From positions 186,001 through 250,000 of the forward strand of contig JAOALD010000002.1 of NCBI GenBank assembly GCA_025153755.1: a DNA stretch of 64,000 nucleotides, given 5' to 3'. The notes under the pieces were generated by a model that worked only from the letters and a program-made list of their open reading frames with translations, was not told where the DNA came from and made no database searches. Origin of the DNA: SAR92 clade bacterium H921 (lineage in GTDB: Bacteria; Pseudomonadota; Gammaproteobacteria; Pseudomonadales; Porticoccaceae). Made by a program: the position numbers and the translations under genes. This document shows, in pieces, positions 18,521 through 29,345 of the stretch. How positions within the stretch are numbered: the stretch's first letter is position 1; each line of letters begins with the position of its first letter.

Positions 18521-19393
18521 ATGCAGGATAAAAATACACAGAGTTTAGATCGCAGGCAGTTAATTTCCTCGCTTTTATTAGGCGGTCTGTACATGCCCAT
18601 GCAGGCCTACGCAAAAACAGAGTCTTCATCGAATATTAGTAGTGCTGACTTCAAGCATCAGAATCCGCTCCTATGGGCGGTAGCTTGGTCGGCAACCGCT
18701 GCCGAATATGGTGCCCTATGTTATCAAGCTTTTAACTTGGCTACACTCAGGGTTGAACAGGCGCTGCGGCGCAATAATATCGGCAGTAAACCATTAGCTG
18801 TTATTACTGATGTCGACAACACGATAGTTCATGCGGCCAGTTATTGGGGCTACCTGATTAATAACGGAATGGATTTTTTTGATGATGCCGCATGGGATCG
18901 CTGGATACCCAAAAACTTAATTACCCCTGTTCCAGGTGCCCGTGAGTTTTTAGATTACTGCCGTGATAATAATGTCGAGGTGTTTTATGTTACTAATCGT
19001 GACCAAGGCGAAAATACTGAGGAGTACGCCCTAAAACAGTTGCGCTACTTACAGCTTCCATTTGCGGATAATGAGCATCTGACGGTATACAGAAATACCT
19101 CAAACAAAACGCCGGCAAAGAAAGCGATCAGTGAGTCCCATGAATTAATTTTGATGTTGGGTGATAATTTAAATGATTATAAAAGGGATTATTACGTTGA
19201 TGGTATTGATGCGCGTTACGCTTTGATGGAGCGCGATCGTTATGATTTTGGTGACAAGTTCATCCTGTTGCCAAACGCTACTGACGGACATTGGGTGAGG
19301 GCTATCTTTGGTGACTCCGAACCTGCGCCTACAGACAGTAATCGTGCAATCCTAAAAGCTGCGGCGGCAAGAGATGCCTGGGATGGAAGATAA
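18521..19393 (+). CDS. HAD acid phosphatase, e(P4)/class-B-like, exported
   Basis: 290 residues. The HAD motif I is VITDVDNT with D97 and D99, and motif III/IV is LGDNLNDYKRD; spacing and the YWGYLI...WDRWI region resemble lipoprotein e(P4)-type 5'-nucleotidases/acid phosphatases. The N terminus has LDRRQLISSLLLGG then a hydrophobic stretch and an AYA site, which looks like a Tat signal rather than the lipobox of classical e(P4), so I expect a soluble periplasmic enzyme. A strong AAAGG ribosome site precedes the ATG. It would release phosphate and nucleosides from nucleotides outside the cytoplasm. A terminator follows. Confidence 0.85.
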   Translation: MQDKNTQSLDRRQLISSLLLGGLYMPMQAYAKTESSSNISSADFKHQNPLLWAVAWSATAAEYGALCYQAFNLATLRVEQALRRNNIGSKPLAVITDVDNTIVHAASYWGYLINNGMDFFDDAAWDRWIPKNLITPVPGAREFLDYCRDNNVEVFYVTNRDQGENTEEYALKQLRYLQLPFADNEHLTVYRNTSNKTPAKKAISESHELILMLGDNLNDYKRDYYVDGIDARYALMERDRYDFGDKFILLPNATDGHWVRAIFGDSEPAPTDSNRAILKAAAARDAWDGR

Positions 19394-19456
19394 AGTCAGG
19401 CTGCAATATACGGCCAGTGCTGGGTTAGGTATTTTGGTTGTTTAGATATAAAAAAA

Positions 19457-19484
19457 GGGGTGCCAGATGGCACCCCTTTTTTTG
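19457..19484. terminator. Bidirectional rho-independent terminator
   Basis: GGGGTGCC (19457-19464), loop AGAT, GGCACCCC (19469-19476), with an A run before and a T run after, so it can stop transcripts from both strands. It separates the phosphatase gene from the convergent TonB receptor gene. Confidence 0.92.
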
Positions 19485-19541
19485 TAGCTAGTAGGACAGC
19501 ACCTGAGTGCTGACCTCATCTAATTAACTCGTTAGAGTTGC

Positions 19542-22076
19542 TTAGAAGTTGTACTTGTACTGGGCATACCAGAACGCACCACTAAAGCCCATAGGAGCAA
19601 ATTGGCTCGACAGGTTGCCGTATGCATCAGCTGTATCAGCTATGTCATCACCAGTTTCGTCGAATACATTATTACCACCAATTAATAAAGTTGAGCTTTC
19701 ATTGAGGTTGTAAGAAACCTCCAAGTCAACAATTACATCGGCTGAGTAATAATTGCCTTCATTGCTGTCGAACCAGTCACTGTAAGAGCTAACACGAGCC
19801 AGCATTCTCCACGAGTCCATCATGTGGTTAGCAGACAGGTTCCAGCGAGTATCTGGAGTCATGTCTTCAATGATTTGCTTGCGGTCAAGAACGTCCTGAT
19901 CACTAGCCTGCGCAGCAGACACTTTAACGTCAGTAGTTGTCTTGTTATAGGCTAGGTTCCAGCTAGTGGTACCACCCATCCAGTCAGTGCTGGTAGAAAT
20001 AACTAAGTCAATACCGTTAGTGTTGGTGTCAAAGTCGTTAGTGAAGTAGCGGAATTTCGACATGTCGTTAGCACCGGGTACATTATTAGCTACCAAAGAT
20101 GCAATATCTGCATCAGTCAGTACGGTGTCTTCAGACAACGCTAAACGACCTTCAACATCAATATCAAACCAGTCCAGAGTTATATCAAACTGGCCAACAG
20201 TAGTGAAAACACCAAAGGTCATGTTGTCAGAATCTTCTGGCTCCAATGGCTCACCACCATACAACGAAGCAACCGGGCTAGTTGATGGTATAACACCCTT
20301 GTTCTCTAACTGCCCTGTGTCGTTGTTGATCGTAGTAGAGATGTTTGAAACATTTGATTGACCTGGAGTAGGTGCCTTAAAGCCAGTGCTAAAAGTACCA
20401 CGGAATCCTGAGTCATCACTAACCTGATAGTTAAAGCCCAACTTGTAGTTAGTTGTTGTACCAAAATCATCGAAGTCTTCAAAGCGCAGTGCAGAAGCAA
20501 GCAGTAAATTATCTGATGCATCCCACTCAGCTTCTAAGTACGTCGCATAGTTGCTACGGTCAAACACGCCGGCGATATTCTTGGAGAACCCAGGGAAGCC
20601 ATTACTAGAAAGGCTAAACCCTTGATCTTTCAGGGGGCCGGCAGTTGAAGAAGCTTCGTCACCTGCACCGATAGTAAATTCCTCAACACGGTACTCAGCA
20701 CCGAAGGCTAGGGCTACATCTTCGCTCAGAGAGTAAGTGAAGTCAGCATTTACTGAAGTTTCAACTTGACGGTACATACCTGGATCGAAATCGCGTGGAG
20801 AATTTGGACCCATGCTTGCATTGACAGTGTTGTTAATGAAGAAGTCAGCTTCGTGCTTACCGAAGTAAGAACTCACGTCCCAACCTAACCCATTAGCTAG
20901 CTCACCTTTCAAGCCAAACAAGAATGCTTGGTCAGTCACGGTACCGCCAAAGCGAGGTGTGAATCCACCAGGTATAGTTTCCTGGAACGAGAAGCAGTTA
21001 TCGTCAGCAAGTACAGCAGCCATATCGGTTGCGTCTGGAATATTGCCGGTTAAAGCGACCAGTCCACCGATATTGTTGGCTGGATCAGCATTCGGACACG
21101 AGCCTCCAATGCCCAAACCGTCCATATCACCGATTATGAGGTTATCTCCATCGCCGTACACACCTTCACGGTTTGTTGGGTTACGGAAGTAGAAGCCACC
21201 GTCAACGTCTTTAGTTGAAGTGTTGGCATAACCATAGACTTCAGTATTTTCACCTAGGTCGGCACCAAAATTGATTAACAACTTCATGTCGTTATCAATA
21301 TTAGGGCGGCCCCACTTCATTGCTGGGCTTGGCACATCGGCGTAACCGTCTGCAGTGAGCTGGGCAGCATCTGTACGCTGAACTGAACGATCAGTTTCGT
21401 CACTAGAACCAACTTCAAAGGTGGTGTTAACAAAGCCATTAGAACCAAGAGGCAGACCGAAGTTACCTGAAACATAGGTCATTGACCCGTCGCCATCGCC
21501 ATACTCACCGGTGCGAACCTGCAGGGTACCGCCTTCACTTGCATCTTTCATGTTGAAGTTGATAACACCAGCAATTGCATCTGAACCGTACTGAGAGGCA
21601 GCGCCATCACGAAGTACTTCGACGTTCTTAAGCGCTAGGCTTGGAAAAACTCCGACATCAGGACCCTGAGCACCGTCTGAAATACCACCAGCGGCCCAAA
21701 GAATTACTGAAGAACGGTGACGACGCTTACCGTTAACCAGAACTAGAGTATGGTCAGCTGCCATGCCTCGTAGGCCTTGTGGACGAACCATAGTGCCCGC
21801 GTCACTGATTGGCTGGTCATTTACGTAGTATGAAGGAACCGAGTTACGTAGTAAGTTAGTAACATCAACGTCACCCTGATTAGCTAGCTCATCGCCACCA
21901 ATCACATCAACAGCTGATACTGTATCAATAGCTGAACGGGCTTTAGCACGTGCACCAACAGTAACAATTTCTTCAACCATTTCTTCCGCTACAGCAGAAG
22001 CTACTGGAAGCATAGTGCTACCCGCAATCACAGCTGCCGCAATGGCATTTAATTTCCAAAAAGTATTAGCTTTCAT
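19542..22076 (-). CDS. TonB-dependent outer-membrane receptor
   Basis: 844 residues. Signal peptide at about 1-30 (ends SAVAEE), a TonB-box-like EEIVTVGARA, a plug domain (about 45-165: LLRNSVPSYYVND, LRDGAASQYGSDAIAGVINF) and a 22-strand barrel ending with the aromatic ...YKYNF typical of Omp85-assembled proteins. The plug and barrel are complete. Its place beside galactoside genes suggests uptake of an oligosaccharide or glycoside, but receptors of this build also take up siderophores or other ligands. It is monocistronic with its own terminator; the 250 bases upstream of it (22077-22326) hold its promoter region and nothing else I recognise. Confidence 0.9.
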   Translation of the reverse strand: MKANTFWKLNAIAAAVIAGSTMLPVASAVAEEMVEEIVTVGARAKARSAIDTVSAVDVIGGDELANQGDVDVTNLLRNSVPSYYVNDQPISDAGTMVRPQGLRGMAADHTLVLVNGKRRHRSSVILWAAGGISDGAQGPDVGVFPSLALKNVEVLRDGAASQYGSDAIAGVINFNMKDASEGGTLQVRTGEYGDGDGSMTYVSGNFGLPLGSNGFVNTTFEVGSSDETDRSVQRTDAAQLTADGYADVPSPAMKWGRPNIDNDMKLLINFGADLGENTEVYGYANTSTKDVDGGFYFRNPTNREGVYGDGDNLIIGDMDGLGIGGSCPNADPANNIGGLVALTGNIPDATDMAAVLADDNCFSFQETIPGGFTPRFGGTVTDQAFLFGLKGELANGLGWDVSSYFGKHEADFFINNTVNASMGPNSPRDFDPGMYRQVETSVNADFTYSLSEDVALAFGAEYRVEEFTIGAGDEASSTAGPLKDQGFSLSSNGFPGFSKNIAGVFDRSNYATYLEAEWDASDNLLLASALRFEDFDDFGTTTNYKLGFNYQVSDDSGFRGTFSTGFKAPTPGQSNVSNISTTINNDTGQLENKGVIPSTSPVASLYGGEPLEPEDSDNMTFGVFTTVGQFDITLDWFDIDVEGRLALSEDTVLTDADIASLVANNVPGANDMSKFRYFTNDFDTNTNGIDLVISTSTDWMGGTTSWNLAYNKTTTDVKVSAAQASDQDVLDRKQIIEDMTPDTRWNLSANHMMDSWRMLARVSSYSDWFDSNEGNYYSADVIVDLEVSYNLNESSTLLIGGNNVFDETGDDIADTADAYGNLSSQFAPMGFSGAFWYAQYKYNF

Positions 22077-22326
22077 AAATCTCCCCCGAGATAGAATTGG
22101 ATCTAATTTGAATTTTATTTACTGGCTATGGCCTTTGATTATTGTTTTTTTAATCAATACAGATGGGATCTGCACTACAACCGTAAAAAGTCTTTGCGGC
22201 TGAAACTTCCAACCACCGGCGAAGTTTACCCTTATTTAATTCCCAAATGCACAACGTTGATTTTTATGTCGTTTATAGGACATGTAATGTCGCACGCGAG
22301 GCTTTTAATCGGTTCTTTCAAATAAA

Positions 22327-23346
22327 CTATACGTCAGTGGGGATAATAGTCTTTGACAGCTTACCGGGAATTTCGCGTACCAGTTTTGGCAGCAAAAAAC
22401 CCGGCAGCATGTTCTGCAATTCGCGATAAATTTGGCTGGCGTGGTCTGACGTAATATCAAAATGACTGGCGCCCTGCACTGGATCTAGAAGATGTAGATA
22501 GTAGGGGGTGACTGCACAATCGAAAAGTCTTTCGCTGAGCGCGGCTAAGGTTGCGGCATGGTCGTTAACACCTTTTAACAGGACGGTCTGATTGAGGACT
22601 CTTATTCCAGTATTCGTTAACCGCTCAATAGCAGAGGTGACTTGGTTGTCAATTTCATTGCTGTGATTGATATGCAACACCATAATAGGTTTGAGTCGAG
22701 TGGCAGAAGCCCAGCGCAAAAATGAGTCATCGATGCGTGATGGAATCACTACAGGCAACCTGCTATGAATCCGCAGGCGTTTGATATGCGAGATGGCGGC
22801 GATTTGCTCGGTGAGCCAGCTAAGGAAACGGTCATTGGCTGCCAGTGGGTCACCGCCGGAGAATATCACCTCATTTATGTCTGTGTTACCCCTTATGTAT
22901 GTAAGTGCCTGCTGCCACTGGGCTTTGCTCTGGCGATTTTCCTGATAGGGAAAGTGACGGCGAAAGCAATAGCGGCAATTAATTGCACAGGCTGGACTGA
23001 CGATCAGCAACAGGCGATGGCGGTATTTATGTACAATGCCAGCAATCGGGTTGTGGCTAGTTTCGTCCAGTGGGTCAGCAATGTATGCAGGGTCTCGTCT
23101 CATCTCAGCTTTAACCGGCAGGATCTGGGCCAGTAACGGATCATTTGGATCGCCTTTTTTCATGCGCTGAGCAAATGGTCGCGGCACTTTAAAGTCGAAT
23201 TGAGTTGCTGCACGCTGGCAGACTGAGAGCTGTGAGCGATCGAGTTCTAGTTCGGTCAGCAGATCATCAACCGCGGTAAAACATTGGCTTAGATCAGATT
23301 GCCAGTTGGTTTGATCTTCAGTTGAAAGGTTTATTGGTTTGAGCAT
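22327..23346 (-). CDS. epmB: EF-P (R)-beta-lysylation protein EpmB
   Basis: 339-residue radical SAM enzyme of the lysine 2,3-aminomutase family. The Fe-S triad C120-x3-C124-x2-C127 lies in SPACAINCRYCFRR, followed by FSGGDPLA, and a PLP lysine region near the C terminus. The length is close to E. coli EpmB (YjeK) and shorter than catabolic aminomutases. It converts L-lysine to (R)-beta-lysine used to modify elongation factor P. It is divergent from tadA with 51 bases between them. EpmA and EF-P genes are not in the window. Confidence 0.93.
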   Translation of the reverse strand: MLKPINLSTEDQTNWQSDLSQCFTAVDDLLTELELDRSQLSVCQRAATQFDFKVPRPFAQRMKKGDPNDPLLAQILPVKAEMRRDPAYIADPLDETSHNPIAGIVHKYRHRLLLIVSPACAINCRYCFRRHFPYQENRQSKAQWQQALTYIRGNTDINEVIFSGGDPLAANDRFLSWLTEQIAAISHIKRLRIHSRLPVVIPSRIDDSFLRWASATRLKPIMVLHINHSNEIDNQVTSAIERLTNTGIRVLNQTVLLKGVNDHAATLAALSERLFDCAVTPYYLHLLDPVQGASHFDITSDHASQIYRELQNMLPGFLLPKLVREIPGKLSKTIIPTDV

Positions 23347-23397
23347 GATAATTCTTGATCAAAGGTAAGCGCGCGATTTTACGCGATAGGGTAATAG

Positions 23398-23859
23398 ATG
23401 AGTACTGATGAATTTTTTATGGCCAAAGCATTGCGTCTAGCGGAGCAAGCTGGGGCGGTCGGCGAGGTGCCGGTAGGGGCTCTGGTGGTCAAAGATGGTG
23501 AGATCATTGGTGAGGGCTACAATCAGCCCATTTCTGGCTGCGACCCAACCGCCCATGCCGAAATAGTAGCCATGCGAAATGCGGCCGACAATACGAACAA
23601 CTATCGCCTCAATGACTGCGACCTCTATGTGTCCATAGAGCCCTGCACAATGTGTGTTGGTGCAATGATTCATGGGCGTATTGGCCGTGTCATATTTGGT
23701 GCGGCAGAACCCAGAGCAGGCGCACTGCAAAGCCAATTACAACTAATGGAACAGAGTCATTATAACCACAGTTTTGAATGGTATGGTGGTGTACTAGAAC
23801 AGCAATGTGGCGACCTTATGAGTGACTTTTTTCGCCGCAAGCGAGAGAAGAAAAATTAG
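23398..23859 (+). CDS. tadA: tRNA-specific adenosine deaminase TadA
   Basis: 153 residues of the cytidine-deaminase fold. The zinc site is H53-A-E55 (TAHAEIVAM) with C83 and C86 in EPCTMC; GEVPVGA and the C-terminal FFRRKRE stretch are typical of TadA. It deaminates A34 to inosine in tRNA-Arg(ACG). It is divergent from epmB and convergent with mltF, whose stop is only 6 bases from its own. Confidence 0.95.
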   Translation: MSTDEFFMAKALRLAEQAGAVGEVPVGALVVKDGEIIGEGYNQPISGCDPTAHAEIVAMRNAADNTNNYRLNDCDLYVSIEPCTMCVGAMIHGRIGRVIFGAAEPRAGALQSQLQLMEQSHYNHSFEWYGGVLEQQCGDLMSDFFRRKREKKN

Positions 23860-23865
23860 TAATGT

Positions 23866-25332
23866 CTACAGAGACGCCGGTGTGTCTGTGTCCAAGTCGG
23901 GGCTATCGGGAGGAGGCTCAAAATTATGTTGGGACAGAGAGTGCAACTGTAGATAAGTTCTGTAGTATTGAATGTTGTCGACATACAGAACCGGTTCATT
24001 GCCCCTGGCATAACCGTGTTTAACAGTAGAGTAAAACTGTTTTTTACTCAGCAGAGGTAGATGTGCTCGCACATCGACCCACAGGTCTGGATTCTTACCG
24101 CTGCGTGATGTTAGGACCCGAGCGTCTTCTAGGTGACCAAAGCCAACGTTATAAGCTGCCAGCGAAAACAATGTGCGATCGGGTTCGGCTATGCGCTTTG
24201 GCAACCGTGCCTTTAATTTAACCAAATAGGCAGCCCCACCCTCTAGGCTCTGGCCGGCATCGAGGCGATTGCTAACATTCATTTCTCTGGCCGTATCCAT
24301 GGTCAGCATCATCAGTCCGCGCACGCCTGTGGGCGATCTAGCCTTGGGGTTCCAGTGCGACTCCTGATAGGCGACCGCAGCGAGTAGCGCCCAGTCCATA
24401 TCAAACCGTTGCGCTGTTGCGCGAAACATCTGTTCATATTTTGGTAACCGCCGCGCGACCAGTTGTCCCAGCCTCTGAGAATCTCCTACCGAGAAGTTCT
24501 CTATGTAGGCAAATAGTTGCTGTTCGAGGTACGCGAGTTTGCCGCTAGAAATATAGCTATCTATAAAGGCATTAGCTGCATTTAGCAGACTGTCATCACT
24601 ATGTGAGGCAAACGCCCAGGCAGTGGTTTGAGGTTGAGCTATATCAAAGGCTTTGCGAGCTCTGGGATATATATGTCGATTGACCAGATAGGCTAGTGAG
24701 TCAACCACCGTATATGGAATCTCACCTGCGTGGACCATTCTTATCAGGTCGCTCATTTCTAAGTCATCTCGCTCAGACCAGCTTAGATTGGGCACTGATG
24801 CCCTGAGCTTTTTTAATTGCTCGCTGTGAGATGAGCCGGTAATCACCACCAGATCTCCCTCGAGTTGGTCAAGTGATTTGGGGCGCTTACTGCCGCGGCG
24901 ATAAATCAGCTGTTGGGTTACCTCGAAAAATGGCTGGGAAAATTTTAAAGACTTGGCACGCGCCTCGGTGGCGACTATGTTGGCCGCTGCAAAATCTCCC
25001 TGAGGACCGCCGACAGACAACAGTAGCCTGCGCAATGTTGACTGGGGTTTGACAACTAATTTGACATTTAAGCTGTCAGCAAAGGCTTTAGCAATTAAAT
25101 AGTCGAAGCCATTTTTGCCATGACCATCCTCAAAATAGGTGGTTGCCCCGGGTATGGTAAGCATCACAAGCTGACCTCGAGCATGGACTCTCTCGAGATC
25201 CGACATATGGGCACTGCTGGAAATAAAGGCTACAAACACAGACACGATAACTATCAGGATAAGTCGATTCCCTAATCTTTTGATAGTTCGGGGAAGTTCG
25301 TCCATAGCTGTCATAGTTGCCTCATAGTGCAA
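23866..25332 (-). CDS. mltF: Membrane-bound lytic murein transglycosylase F
   Basis: 488 residues. An N-terminal membrane segment (about 22-40) is followed by a periplasmic SBP_bac_3-like domain (about 50-280: LVMLTIPGATTYFEDG, FDYLIAKAFADSL) and a C-terminal SLT goose-lysozyme-like domain (about 300-450) with the catalytic Glu in AVAYQESHWNP and GLMMLTMDTA, AYNVGFGH. This domain order is MltF, which cleaves glycan strands to 1,6-anhydromuropeptides. The first nine residues may be untranslated if a later Met (position 7 or 10) is used. It is divergent from purL. Confidence 0.93.
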   Translation of the reverse strand: MHYEATMTAMDELPRTIKRLGNRLILIVIVSVFVAFISSSAHMSDLERVHARGQLVMLTIPGATTYFEDGHGKNGFDYLIAKAFADSLNVKLVVKPQSTLRRLLLSVGGPQGDFAAANIVATEARAKSLKFSQPFFEVTQQLIYRRGSKRPKSLDQLEGDLVVITGSSHSEQLKKLRASVPNLSWSERDDLEMSDLIRMVHAGEIPYTVVDSLAYLVNRHIYPRARKAFDIAQPQTTAWAFASHSDDSLLNAANAFIDSYISSGKLAYLEQQLFAYIENFSVGDSQRLGQLVARRLPKYEQMFRATAQRFDMDWALLAAVAYQESHWNPKARSPTGVRGLMMLTMDTAREMNVSNRLDAGQSLEGGAAYLVKLKARLPKRIAEPDRTLFSLAAYNVGFGHLEDARVLTSRSGKNPDLWVDVRAHLPLLSKKQFYSTVKHGYARGNEPVLYVDNIQYYRTYLQLHSLSQHNFEPPPDSPDLDTDTPASL

Positions 25333-25458
25333 GCTCTAGCTGAAGTTAGTCAGGATTCAATGATTGTACATGTTTTAAGCAATTCATTCTGCCTAAGCAG
25401 TAAATTTTGAGCTAGAATAGACCGCTTTCTAACAGCCATGTTTTTGAGATCAGCATCC

Positions 25459-28400
25459 ATGATAATCCTTAGCGGCGCATCCTCTCTTTCCGCGTTTCGA
25501 CGTCAAAAATTACTCTCTAACCTGCAACAGGCTTTGCCCTCAGTGACCTCTGTAGCAGCCGAATATGTGCACTTTGCCGACGTGAGTGAGGCCCTGTCAG
25601 ATGCCGAGCTAGCAACACTTGAGGCTCTGATGACCTATGGGCCAAGTGAGGATAAGGGTTTGACCTCGGGTCATCTGCTGTTGGTAGTGCCCCGTCCCGG
25701 GACTATTTCACCCTGGTCGAGCAAGGCCACTGATATTGCACATAACTGCGGCTTACAGACTGTTTTGCGTGTCGAGCGTGGCACTGCTTATTATGTGCAG
25801 GCTCAAACTCCTCTAACTGATGGGCAACTGGCACTGTTATCTGAACTGCTCAGTGACCGTATGGTTGAAACCGTATTTCAAGACCTGCAGCAGGCGCAGA
25901 TGCTGTTCACTCACCACCAGCCCAAGCCAATGACTACGGTAGACATTCTCGCGGGGGGCAGTGGTGCTCTTAAGTTGGCCAATGTAGAGCTGGGTCTGGC
26001 GTTGGCCGATGACGAAATTGACTACCTTGTGGCCAGTTTTGAGAGCTTGGAACGCAATCCATCGGATGCGGAATTAATGATGTTTGCTCAAGCTAACTCT
26101 GAGCACTGTCGCCATAAAATCTTTAATGCCAGTTGGACAGTCGATGGTGTTGACCAAGAATATTCCCTGTTTGGCATGATTCGCAACACCAATGAACTAG
26201 GTGGTGAAAATGTTCTCTCGGCCTATTCAGATAATGCTGCGGTGGTTGCCGGCAGCCATGGTGGGCGTTTTTATCCAGACCCTGTCAGCAAAGAATATAT
26301 CTATAGCCAAGAGCCAGTTCATTTGCTTATGAAGGTTGAAACCCATAATCACCCGACAGCCATCGCGCCCTACTCAGGTGCTGGTACCGGTTCTGGAGGT
26401 GAAATTCGTGACGAGGGTGCGGTGGGTCGAGGCTCAAAGCCGAAAGTGGGGCTGGTTGGCTTTACCGTGTCCAACTTACAAATCCCTGGTTACATTCAGC
26501 CTTGGGAATATGACTACGGCAAACCGGGGCGCATCGTTTCGGCACTGGATATTATGACTGAGGGCCCACTGGGCGGTGCAGCCTTTAATAACGAATTTGG
26601 TCGCCCCAATATCTGTGGTTACTTTAGAGCCTTTGAGATAGATTTTGCTGGGCAGCGTCGCGGCTATCACAAGCCAATTATGATTGCTGGGGGTTACGGC
26701 AATATCCGTGAAGATCATGTCGACAAGCCAGAATTTGAACCAGGCGCGCAACTAGTCGTACTGGGTGGACCGGCGATGTTGATTGGATTAGGTGGCGGTG
26801 CCGCCTCGTCTATGACTACAGGCAGCAGCTCTGCGGACCTTGATTTTGCCTCAGTGCAGCGTCAAAACCCTGAGATTGAGCGCCGCTGTCAGGAAGTTAT
26901 CGATCAGTGTTGGCAACTCGGTGATATCAATCCTATCGCCTTTATTCATGATGTCGGTGCAGGTGGTCTTTCCAATGCACTGCCTGAACTGGTTAAAGAT
27001 GGCGGCACAGGAGGGCGATTCGACCTGCGCAAAGTGCCCAACGATGAGCCCGGTATGGCGCCGGTAGAAATCTGGTGCAACGAGGCGCAAGAGCGGTACG
27101 TACTGGCTATTTTACCCGCAGACATCGAACGTTTTAAGACAATCTGTGAGCGCGAGCGCTGTCCCTATGCCGTGGTTGGCGAAGCCACAGCCGCTAAACA
27201 GATTACCGTGGCAGATAGTCACTTTGATAATAATCCAGTCGATCTGCCCATGTCGGTGTTATTTGGCAAGGCGCCTAAGATGCATCGCACCGCGAGCAAA
27301 TTAGATTTACCCGCAACGGCATTTGCGCCTGAACAGCTCGATCTCATGGAGTCGGTGTTTCGTGTATTGCGCCATCCATCAGTGGCCAGCAAAAGTTTCC
27401 TTATTACCATTGGCGATCGCTCAGTTACAGGTATGGTTGCCCGCGACCAGATGGTAGGCCCCTGGCAAATTCCAGTTGCGGACTGTGCCGTTACAACAGT
27501 CACCTATGACAGCACCGCTGGTGAAGCCATGGCGATGGGAGAGCGCACGCCACTGGCACTAATCGACGGCCCAGCCTCGGGACGCATGGCCATCGGCGAA
27601 ACCATTACTAATATTAGTGCCGCGCGGATTGGTAATATTAAAGATATTAAATTGTCGGCAAACTGGATGTGTGCCGCAGGCTCCCCCGGTGAAGATGAAA
27701 AGCTCTATCGCACCGTCGAAGCCGTGGGCATGGACCTTTGCCCAAAGTTGGGTATCACCGTGCCCGTGGGCAAAGATTCCATGTCGATGCGAACCGCGTG
27801 GCGAGAGGCCAATGGTGAGGACAAAGCAGTTACCTCGCCGCTGTCATTAATTATTACTGGATTTTCACCGGTTATAGACGTGCGTAAAACATTAACACCC
27901 CAGTTGCGCACAGATCAGGGCGATACCGAATTATTGTTGTTGGACCTAGGTGCTGGTGCCAATCGTATGGGCGGTTCTATCTTAGCCCAGGTATTTTCGG
28001 AATTTGGTGATACGGCTCCTGATGTTGACGATGCTCAGGCCCTCAAAGGCTTTTTTAATAGCATGCAGGCGTCCATCGAGCAGGGCGATATCCTAGCCTA
28101 CCACGACCGTTCTGATGGAGGCCTGCTAACTACCTTGGCCGAGATGAGTTTTGCAGGTCATACAGGTGTTTCTGTTGATTTGACCGATCTGGATATCAAC
28201 AGTATGGCGGTGTTATTCAACGAAGAATTGGGGGCCGTAGTTCAGGTTCGATCAAATGCTGCCGAAGATGTGTCTCAGCGTTTTGCTGACGCGGGAGTCA
28301 ATGTGCATCGGCTCGGTACATTAAATGACAACGACAGTTTAGAGATTAGCCGTGATGGGCAGATGCTTTTCGCCTGCGATCGCCCGGTATTACAAGCCTG

Positions 28401-29334
28401 TTGGAGCGAGACCTCCTATCAGGTAGCTTCGCTGCGTGATAATGCAGAATGTGTGGAGCAGGAGTTTGCCCGAATTGGCAACGCCGATAAGGGCCTCTCT
28501 GCCAACCTAACATTTGATCCCGCTGACGATATCAGTGCGCCTTATATCAAAACTGGGGTAAGGCCGAAGGTCGCTATTGTTCGTGAGCAGGGTGTTAACA
28601 GCCATCTAGAAATGGCCGCTGCATTTGATCGTGCAGGGTTTACCGCCATCGATGTTCATATGAGCGATTTACTCGCTGGGCGCCGGTCGCTGGCTGATTT
28701 TTCCGGTATGGTTGCCTGTGGCGGTTTCTCCTATGGTGATGTGTTGGGAGCAGGCGAAGGCTGGGCTAAAACAGTGCTTTTTAATAGCCAGATTCGCGAT
28801 CAATTCCAGCAGTTCTTCCATCGCCCCGAGACCTTTAGTTTGGGTGTCTGCAATGGTTGCCAGATGCTGAGTAATCTCAAGACATTGATTCCTGGTGCCG
28901 AGCATTGGCCGAGGTTTGTACGCAACCTATCGGAACAGTTTGAGGCGCGTTTTTCTCTGGTGCGCATTGAAGACTCACCATCAGTATTCTTGCAGGGAAT
29001 GGCTGGCACTCATATGCCTATTGCGGTATCCCATGGTGAAGGCCGCGCAGAATTTTCCAGTCCCGATGCTCTGGCTCAGTTGCAGCAAACTAATCAAATC
29101 GCCATGCGATTTTTGGAGAACAACCTCGATGTGGCCAGCCGCTATCCAGCAAACCCCAATGGTTCGCCCGATGGTATCACCGGAGTCACCTCTGCCGATG
29201 GCAGGGCTACATTAATGATGCCTCATCCAGAGCGAGTTTATCGTACAGTACTTAACTCTTGGCACCCAGATGATTGGGGTGAAGACAGCGGCTGGATGCG
29301 CATATTCCGTAATGCAAGGACGTTTACAGACTAG
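25459..29334 (+). CDS. purL: Phosphoribosylformylglycinamidine synthase PurL
   Basis: About 1291 residues of the large single-chain gammaproteobacterial FGAM synthase (E. coli PurL is 1295). An N-terminal domain, two PurM-like ATP domains ([13 protein letters not shown] near 200; [11 protein letters not shown]) and a C-terminal class I glutamine amidotransferase with nucleophile C1131 in LGVCNGCQ and a late His/Glu pair in PHPERVY. I start at the second Met ([10 protein letters not shown]) because the family begins this way; a Met seven codons earlier is possible. Catalyses the fourth step of purine synthesis. Next gene lies 11 bases downstream. Confidence 0.95.
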   Translation: MIILSGASSLSAFRRQKLLSNLQQALPSVTSVAAEYVHFADVSEALSDAELATLEALMTYGPSEDKGLTSGHLLLVVPRPGTISPWSSKATDIAHNCGLQTVLRVERGTAYYVQAQTPLTDGQLALLSELLSDRMVETVFQDLQQAQMLFTHHQPKPMTTVDILAGGSGALKLANVELGLALADDEIDYLVASFESLERNPSDAELMMFAQANSEHCRHKIFNASWTVDGVDQEYSLFGMIRNTNELGGENVLSAYSDNAAVVAGSHGGRFYPDPVSKEYIYSQEPVHLLMKVETHNHPTAIAPYSGAGTGSGGEIRDEGAVGRGSKPKVGLVGFTVSNLQIPGYIQPWEYDYGKPGRIVSALDIMTEGPLGGAAFNNEFGRPNICGYFRAFEIDFAGQRRGYHKPIMIAGGYGNIREDHVDKPEFEPGAQLVVLGGPAMLIGLGGGAASSMTTGSSSADLDFASVQRQNPEIERRCQEVIDQCWQLGDINPIAFIHDVGAGGLSNALPELVKDGGTGGRFDLRKVPNDEPGMAPVEIWCNEAQERYVLAILPADIERFKTICERERCPYAVVGEATAAKQITVADSHFDNNPVDLPMSVLFGKAPKMHRTASKLDLPATAFAPEQLDLMESVFRVLRHPSVASKSFLITIGDRSVTGMVARDQMVGPWQIPVADCAVTTVTYDSTAGEAMAMGERTPLALIDGPASGRMAIGETITNISAARIGNIKDIKLSANWMCAAGSPGEDEKLYRTVEAVGMDLCPKLGITVPVGKDSMSMRTAWREANGEDKAVTSPLSLIITGFSPVIDVRKTLTPQLRTDQGDTELLLLDLGAGANRMGGSILAQVFSEFGDTAPDVDDAQALKGFFNSMQASIEQGDILAYHDRSDGGLLTTLAEMSFAGHTGVSVDLTDLDINSMAVLFNEELGAVVQVRSNAAEDVSQRFADAGVNVHRLGTLNDNDSLEISRDGQMLFACDRPVLQACWSETSYQVASLRDNAECVEQEFARIGNADKGLSANLTFDPADDISAPYIKTGVRPKVAIVREQGVNSHLEMAAAFDRAGFTAIDVHMSDLLAGRRSLADFSGMVACGGFSYGDVLGAGEGWAKTVLFNSQIRDQFQQFFHRPETFSLGVCNGCQMLSNLKTLIPGAEHWPRFVRNLSEQFEARFSLVRIEDSPSVFLQGMAGTHMPIAVSHGEGRAEFSSPDALAQLQQTNQIAMRFLENNLDVASRYPANPNGSPDGITGVTSADGRATLMMPHPERVYRTVLNSWHPDDWGEDSGWMRIFRNARTFTD

Positions 29335-29345
29335 AGGTAAAAATA

